From Bacteroidales bacterium (GTDB lineage Bacteria > Bacteroidota > Bacteroidia > Bacteroidales > UBA932), in assembly GCA_024401945.1 (NCBI GenBank), contig JAKSKC010000004.1:1-34419 (forward strand): a DNA stretch of 34,419 nucleotides. The letters are read 5' to 3'. The notes below the pieces were generated by a model that did no database searches, had not been told where the DNA came from, and saw nothing but the letters and a program-made list of their open reading frames with translations. Below are positions 30,102 through 34,419 of this stretch, one piece after another (positions within the stretch are counted from its first letter, which is position 1; each line of letters starts with the position of its first letter). The position numbers were made by a program, and so were the translations under genes.

Positions 30102-31070
30102 TCAATCCTTCTCTATATGGATTGACATCTGGTTGAACGGGAACAGTATTCCCTTGTCAGGAAGGATGTTGTAGATCTTCTCGTTGATACCGAAGAATAC
30201 GTCCCAGTAATCCCCGGCCTTGACCCACAATCTCAGAACGAAATCGATACCGCTCTCGCCAAGTTTGGAAAGTGCGGTGAAGGCATCCGCCGGAGCCCCC
30301 TGGGCTGTTCCCAGCACGCGGTCGTCCGCAGCGGCTATGTCCAGCAGGACGGCCTTTACTTTTTCCGAATCGGAACCATATTCAACCGTTATCGTGAAGT
30401 CCACACGCCTGTATTCCATTTTTGAGAAATTGTTCACGACGCTGCCCTCCAGCGGGCCGTTCGGAAGGATTACGACCCTGTTGTCCGTAGTGACGATTTT
30501 TGTTGACGTGATATTCACTTCGCTCACGGTTCCCGAATGTCCCTGGGCTTCGATATAGTCCCCGACCTTGAAAGGTTTGAATACCAGAATCATTATGCCT
30601 CCGGCAATGTTCTGGACAGTGCCGCTGAGAGCCATTCCTATGGCCATTCCACCTGCGGCAAGCAGGGCGGCGAGTGACATGGTCTCTATGCCGAGCGCAC
30701 CTATGGCGATGACGAGAAGCAGTATCCAGAGTATGGCATTGACGAAACTGACTGTGAATGTCACAATGGCCTTTTCCGTGTGCTTCCTCTCAAACATCCT
30801 CTTGAGCGCCTTGCTGACGAAGCGGATGAGCAGCACCCCTACGATATAGATCAGCAGGGCCGCTATCACCTTTATGCCGAACTGTATGCATTTGTTCATC
30901 AGGGAACTGAATATCTCATCAGCCGACGAGTTCTTCAAAGTATTTATGGAGGTGATCAACTCTTTCTCGACATCGCTCTTGCCGAGCGTGTCCAGCAGCG
31001 CATTTCTGCCTGCATCGATATTTTCCTTTCTGACCGGTTGCAGGCCAGTGATTTCCAGCATTCCAACCAT
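30102..31070 (-). CDS. MscS-family mechanosensitive channel
   Basis: 322 residues. A short polar N-terminus and helix (1-60) precede about three membrane segments: IKVIAALLIYIVGVLLIRFV, IVTFTVSFVNAILWILLLVIAIGALGI, and the pore-lining AALLAAGGMAIGMALSGTVQNIAGG, rich in Gly/Ala as in MscS TM3. The cytoplasmic beta domain follows with FKVGDYIEAQGHSGTVSEVNITSTKI and VVILPNG, then the alpha/beta vestibule. It opens on membrane tension to release solutes in osmotic downshock. The ATG at 31070 has AGGA about 8 nt upstream; an ATG three codons later is possible. It follows the PfkB gene by 73 nt and may be co-transcribed. Confidence 0.92.
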   Translation of the reverse strand: MVGMLEITGLQPVRKENIDAGRNALLDTLGKSDVEKELITSINTLKNSSADEIFSSLMNKCIQFGIKVIAALLIYIVGVLLIRFVSKALKRMFERKHTEKAIVTFTVSFVNAILWILLLVIAIGALGIETMSLAALLAAGGMAIGMALSGTVQNIAGGIMILVFKPFKVGDYIEAQGHSGTVSEVNITSTKIVTTDNRVVILPNGPLEGSVVNNFSKMEYRRVDFTITVEYGSDSEKVKAVLLDIAAADDRVLGTAQGAPADAFTALSKLGESGIDFVLRLWVKAGDYWDVFFGINEKIYNILPDKGILFPFNQMSIHIEKD

Positions 31071-31143
31071 CGCGGTCCTATTTGCTGTTTCGTAACGGTA
31101 TACTGCAGGATAATGATATCAACCTTTTCATATTGGACAGTTG

Positions 31144-32088
31144 TCAATTACCAGCTGTGAAGTCCTCGTCAACATAATTATACAGGCTCCGGCATACGTT
31201 TGATGCGAACCTTGAGGCGGTTCCGGCCATTGATTCCAGGGTGCCCTCGTCAAGACTGCCCACATCGTCCTTGCCGATTCCGAGGGCGATGACGGAATAC
31301 AGGAAACCGGCATTGAAACTGTCGCCCGCTCCGATCGTCGACACGGTTTCAACTTTTCCGACAGGGATGACGATGTGACGGCCATTCGTGAATATATGGA
31401 CAGGACCTCCTCCGCCGGTGCAGATGAAATTCCTGCAGTGTCCCGCAATGTAACGGCCGTAGATGTCTTCCGGGTCCGTAGACCCGAAAAGGTATCCGAA
31501 GTCTTCGGAAGAGCCTCTGACAAAGTCGCTCATATCCATATTCTCAAGGATGTTCGGCAGGAGAACTGGAATATCCGCGATATGGTTCTTGCGGAAATTG
31601 ACGTCGTAATAGATTATGGCGCCGGCATCGTACGCTTTACCCAGAAGGCCGGCGGTGTGCTTGCGTACGGCAGGGTCCACGGAAAAGAATGACCCCGTAA
31701 TCACAATATCATTCTTATTGAAAATCAAGCTGTCAACTATGTTTTGCTGAAGTGACGGTTCCGATTTGTCCCTGAAGAATTCGTACTGTGCGTCATTGTT
31801 GGAATCGAGGAACGCCAGTGATATGTTGGACTGCTTTCCCTCCTTTCTCGTCACGAATGCGCTCTGCACCCTGTTCTGTTCCAGAAAAGAGATCACGATG
31901 TCTCCGACGCGGTCATCTCCAACCTCTGTCACCATTGAAACACGGACATCACTGAAATCCCTTCCCGCCGTCCTCCCGAGTGAGACGATGCTGTTGAAGG
32001 TGGATCCTCCCGGAACGGCTGATACCGGGGTCTCCCCACGGAATATTATATCCAGAACCGTTTCTCCTATGCCGATTATTTTTCTCAT
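31144..32088 (-). CDS. PfkB-family carbohydrate kinase
   Basis: 314 residues, a cytoplasmic ribokinase-fold kinase. It has the N-terminal GIGETVLDIIF strand, the first PfkB signature PGGSTFNSIVSLGR at 26-39, an EVGDD loop, and the second signature with the anion hole and catalytic base TIGAGDSFNAGF (D256). YYDVNFRKNHI marks the usual D-x-N-x-R segment. Substrates in this family range from fructose and ribose to nucleosides; the sequence does not settle it. It lies upstream of mscS on the same strand and divergent from the small outer-membrane-type protein. Confidence 0.92.
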   Translation of the reverse strand: MRKIIGIGETVLDIIFRGETPVSAVPGGSTFNSIVSLGRTAGRDFSDVRVSMVTEVGDDRVGDIVISFLEQNRVQSAFVTRKEGKQSNISLAFLDSNNDAQYEFFRDKSEPSLQQNIVDSLIFNKNDIVITGSFFSVDPAVRKHTAGLLGKAYDAGAIIYYDVNFRKNHIADIPVLLPNILENMDMSDFVRGSSEDFGYLFGSTDPEDIYGRYIAGHCRNFICTGGGGPVHIFTNGRHIVIPVGKVETVSTIGAGDSFNAGFLYSVIALGIGKDDVGSLDEGTLESMAGTASRFASNVCRSLYNYVDEDFTAGN

Positions 32089-32144
32089 TTTTCCGATTCA
32101 AGAACTTTTACATAGCGAAATTACAAAAATTGCATAATATTTCA

Positions 32145-32152
32145 TAATTTTG
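32145..32152 (+). promoter_or_regulatory. -7 box for the outer-membrane-type protein gene
   Basis: TAATTTTG, an exact TAnnTTTG match, 72 nt before the ATG at 32225, giving an mRNA leader of about 65 nt. No clear -33 box. Confidence 0.45.
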
Positions 32153-32224
32153 TCTTCTTGCGAACATAGATTAAATACAAGCCCATATAGGCCTGAATTA
32201 CCGATTCTGATAAAAAACAACGAT

Positions 32225-32824
32225 ATGCGAAAATTTGTCATCACTGTATTGATTGCTGCCTTTTCAGCATCTTCCATCGCCTTTGCGGACGACGGTCCGC
32301 AGTATTGGAATTCCATGGATGCCGGTTACAATCCCGGGTGCTTCAGCATAGTCGGGATGAAGGTATCCGATAAGGTGTCGAAACTTCTCGAGGATTTTCC
32401 TTTCATTGATGTCATCCTGGGCCTGGAGCCCGAGAAGGTACGTTCTGTCGGAACATTTTCCATCAGCTACATGCGGAGACTGAACAAATGGCTGTGGGTC
32501 GGAGGCAATTTCAATTTCGAGAAACTTTCACTTGATATCAAGGATACTGAAACGGAGGAGATATCTTCCATCGGGGTCAATGCTTTCCCTATAATGCTGA
32601 TGGGCAAGGCCAACTGGTTCCGCAGACCAAACGTGTCCCTTTATTCCAAGGTCGGTGTCGGTGTGACACCGATAACCATCGAAGGAGGAATAAATCAGGC
32701 CAAACTTGCCCTCCAGCTTTCTCCTGTTGGAGTTGAATTCGGCGGCAATCACGTCTTCGGCTTCGTTGAAGGCGGCCTTGGCCTGCAGGGTGAACTTATA
32801 GGCGGACTGCGTTTCCTTTTCTGA
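32225..32824 (+). CDS. Small outer-membrane beta-barrel-like protein of unknown function
   Basis: 199 residues. The signal peptide is MRKFVITVLIAAFSASSIAFA. The mature part has alternating hydrophobic/polar strands (SVGTFSISYMRRL, WLWVGGNFNFEKLSL, VSLYSKVGVGVTPI, HVFGFVEGGLGLQGEL) and ends GGLRFLF with a terminal phenylalanine, the hallmark of outer-membrane barrels recognised by BamA. The pattern is like small 8-stranded barrels found widely in Bacteroidota; I recognise no specific family. The ATG at 32225 starts the signal peptide (the frame is open back to 32150). A short ATGGC/GCCAT hairpin at 32826-32839 follows the stop but lacks a T run. Confidence 0.75.
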   Translation: MRKFVITVLIAAFSASSIAFADDGPQYWNSMDAGYNPGCFSIVGMKVSDKVSKLLEDFPFIDVILGLEPEKVRSVGTFSISYMRRLNKWLWVGGNFNFEKLSLDIKDTETEEISSIGVNAFPIMLMGKANWFRRPNVSLYSKVGVGVTPITIEGGINQAKLALQLSPVGVEFGGNHVFGFVEGGLGLQGELIGGLRFLF

Positions 32825-32872
32825 TATGGCTTCTGCCATCAACGTTGCCCTCCAGATTCAGGCAAGTCCGCA

Positions 32873-33037
32873 TCAATCTTCAGAGGACTCCTGCACAATC
32901 CCGTCAATGAGCGCCCCGTAGCCTGTAAGGGCGGAAAACGGGGCGAACTGGGCCGCGCGGTCGTGCAGGCTCATCCTGGGTCTTGATGTCTCGAATGGAT
33001 ATTTCACATTCCGGATATCATCGTATTCATTTGTCAT
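32873..33037 (-). CDS. 54-residue protein encoded directly after the Y-family polymerase
   Basis: The reading frame runs from ATG (33037) to TGA (32873-32875). It begins 2 nt after the polymerase stop codon, with AAGG about 10 nt upstream. The protein has a charged N-terminus (MTNEYDDIRNVKYPFE) and a core SRPRMSLHDRAAQFAPFSAL followed by TGYGALI. The RAAQFAPF-type core resembles a small protein family commonly seen next to Y-family polymerase genes in Bacteroidota and Firmicutes (compare YolD-like proteins); I recall this from family knowledge and could not check it. Coding is supported by the tight spacing, the codon use and the familiar core. A role as polymerase partner or regulator is inference. 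Confidence 0.75.
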   Translation of the reverse strand: MTNEYDDIRNVKYPFETSRPRMSLHDRAAQFAPFSALTGYGALIDGIVQESSED

Positions 33038-33039
33038 CT

Positions 33040-34419
33040 TCACGCCTTGTGTCCTCCTATCTGACCGTTACGTTCGATTGCGGTCGCCCCTTCCTCGAAG
33101 TTGATCCCCTTGAGTATGGAGTTCCTGCCGTATTTCCTTTTTATCTGAAGGATGGATTCCTGGATCCTCCTTTCCCTGACATTGTCGTCCGGAGCGTCAA
33201 AAAGCCCCTGCTGGTTGCGGCACAGGGCCTTGTCGTCCGAGATGATATGATTTGCAGTCACGTTGATCCTACGCACCGTAAGACGCCTGTCCACAATCCT
33301 GTCGAAGAGTGACATCGTGGCTTCGATGATCATCGATGTCGAAGAGGTGAAACGCTCCAGGTTCACGGAACCGTGCGCCGGCCTGGGCACCTTGCGGCCG
33401 TACCAGTCCGATACCAGCTCTCCCTTGTATCTGCCGGTATTTTCAGTGTCGTAGCATATATAGAGCACTATCTGGTCCGTACGGACCTTCTTGGAAACGA
33501 GATCAAGTGAAAGTGCGTCAAGCATTTCCATCGTGACCGTCCTTGCCTTTCCGAAGGAATACGGTTCCTTCAGGACCTGACCGCTGCTGATGCTGTTGGT
33601 CTGGGGACGGTAGGCCTTTATGTCGGACATGCCGCAGGGCTCGTAGCCCCAGGCGTGGTCTATAAGAAGTTCCGCATTGACCCCGAACTGCCTGTAGAGC
33701 CAGTTCTCCCAGCTTTTGTCGAGTGACCTTCTGGCAAGTTCCCCCATAGTCCGTATGCCGTTCGCTTCAAGCCTTGCGGCTATCCTGCGTCCCACTCTCC
33801 AGAAGTCTGTCAGAGGTTCGTGACCCCACATCTCGTCCCGGAAGGACATTTCGTCAAGTTCCGCTATCCTGACACCGTCCCTGCCAGCCTTAAGGTGCTT
33901 TGCCTTTATGTCCATCGCCACCTTGGCAAGGAACATATTGCTGCCTATGCCCGCCGTTGCCGTGATTCCGGTCGTGTCAAGGACGTCGCGTATCATACGC
34001 ATCGCCAGCTCGCGTGCCGTGCATCCGTATGTCTTCAGATAATCGGTGACGTCGGCGAACACCTCATCGCAGGAATAAACCAGAATGTCTTCCGGAGCCA
34101 CGTATTTCAGGTATGTCGAGAACACTTTTCCGCTGACTTCCATATAGCGGGCCATGCGTGGAGGCGCCACGATGTAGTCGAGGGCCACGGAAGGGTCGGA
34201 CTGCACCGCAGTGTTGTCGCTGCTTGCAGATGTCAGCTTCCATCCGGGTGCGTTGCGGCGTCTCAGTTCGTTCACGCCCCTGACCTGCCGGACCACCTCG
34301 AAGAGCCTTGCCCTTCCGGAAATGCCGTAACCCTTGAGGGAGGGGGAGACTGCAAGGCAGATGGTCTTCTCGGTACGCGACGCATCGGCCACGACCAGAT
34401 TGGTGGTCAGAGGGTCGAG
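33040..34419 (-). CDS. Y-family translesion DNA polymerase (UmuC/DinB-type), 5' end outside window
   Basis: The frame is open to the window edge: codons upstream of an internal GTG read LDPLTTNLVV, a conserved stretch that in this family follows the first catalytic motif, so the start and the first Asp are outside. About 459 residues are present. The second palm motif YSCDEVFAD carries the catalytic D-E pair, followed by GIGSNMFLAKVAMD; a helix-hairpin-helix thumb segment (FWRVGRRIAARLEANGI) and the little-finger region follow. The length is nearer to UmuC and Gram-positive-type UvrX/DinB2 proteins than to ~350-residue DinB. Such enzymes copy past DNA lesions at low fidelity. The 54-codon gene is 2 nt downstream. 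No promoter or LexA-type box can be seen because the start is missing. Confidence 0.93.
   Translation of the reverse strand, partial: LDPLTTNLVVADASRTEKTICLAVSPSLKGYGISGRARLFEVVRQVRGVNELRRRNAPGWKLTSASSDNTAVQSDPSVALDYIVAPPRMARYMEVSGKVFSTYLKYVAPEDILVYSCDEVFADVTDYLKTYGCTARELAMRMIRDVLDTTGITATAGIGSNMFLAKVAMDIKAKHLKAGRDGVRIAELDEMSFRDEMWGHEPLTDFWRVGRRIAARLEANGIRTMGELARRSLDKSWENWLYRQFGVNAELLIDHAWGYEPCGMSDIKAYRPQTNSISSGQVLKEPYSFGKARTVTMEMLDALSLDLVSKKVRTDQIVLYICYDTENTGRYKGELVSDWYGRKVPRPAHGSVNLERFTSSTSMIIEATMSLFDRIVDRRLTVRRINVTANHIISDDKALCRNQQGLFDAPDDNVRERRIQESILQIKRKYGRNSILKGINFEEGATAIERNGQIGGHKA

Noticed and set aside
32825..32872. Terminator after the outer-membrane-type protein gene
   Set aside because: The ATGGC/GCCAT hairpin is only 5 bp and is not followed by a T run, so I did not annotate it.
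1..34419. CRISPR array, insertion sequence, prophage or defence island
   Set aside because: No repeated spacer pattern, transposase, terminal inverted repeats or phage structural genes were seen on either strand.

Overview
The window looks like a chromosomal segment of a Bacteroidota bacterium, most likely order Bacteroidales. The evidence is the gene content (GH9 and GH20 exported glycosidases, a DUF1343/NamZ lipoprotein, a GNNNY-type tmRNA tag, a two-gene 5'-nucleotidase, a stand-alone HsdR N-domain protein), the Bacteroidota-type promoter -7 box TAnnTTTG in front of many genes, few Shine-Dalgarno sites, and tRNAs without an encoded CCA. Base composition is moderately GC-rich. I cannot fix the genus. 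There is no phage, plasmid, IS element or CRISPR array.

Layout. 1-6025: the C-terminal part of a ClC channel with CBS domains, an EamA exporter (minus), the RNA-binding protein Tex (plus), a two-domain glycosyltransferase (minus) and a polyprenol-phosphate mannosyltransferase-like enzyme (plus). 6042-8534: an exported GH9-deacetylase fusion. 8568-9930: an RNA island with tRNA-Ser(GGA), tRNA-Val(UAC), a small lipoprotein gene and tmRNA. 9984-10310: a small exported Cys/His-rich protein.

10416-21476: twelve gene positions on the plus strand, almost all overlapping or touching, so probably one long operon: NamZ-like exo-muramidase, sodium-solute symporter, HsdR N-domain nuclease-like protein, Cca, XerC-type recombinase, Hpf, HolA, an ABC exporter (ATPase plus a permease broken by a small frame-shifting deletion), a 5'-nucleotidase split into two lipoproteins with its domains in reversed gene order, and a nitroreductase. 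It mixes muramic acid salvage with tRNA maturation, replication, chromosome resolution and nucleotide scavenging.

21485-34419: an N-domain-less ClpB (minus), an alpha/beta hydrolase, a tandem-duplicated esterase, a YpfJ-type zinc peptidase, a GH20 hexosaminidase (minus), a metallo-beta-lactamase-fold protein, an MscS channel and PfkB kinase (minus), a small outer-membrane-type protein, and a Y-family DNA polymerase (cut by the window edge) followed after 2 nt by a 54-codon gene.

Most of the window is ordinary housekeeping and glycan-use DNA. The points most worth checking are the tmRNA tag ending in Ala-Cys, the small gene paired with the Y-family polymerase, the orphan HsdR-type nuclease domain in a replication/tRNA operon, the Cys/His-rich exported peptide, the disrupted ABC permease, and promoter -7 boxes that lie 4-7 nt from start codons, which predicts leaderless or nearly leaderless mRNAs. 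I found no clear multi-gene defence or other novel system.
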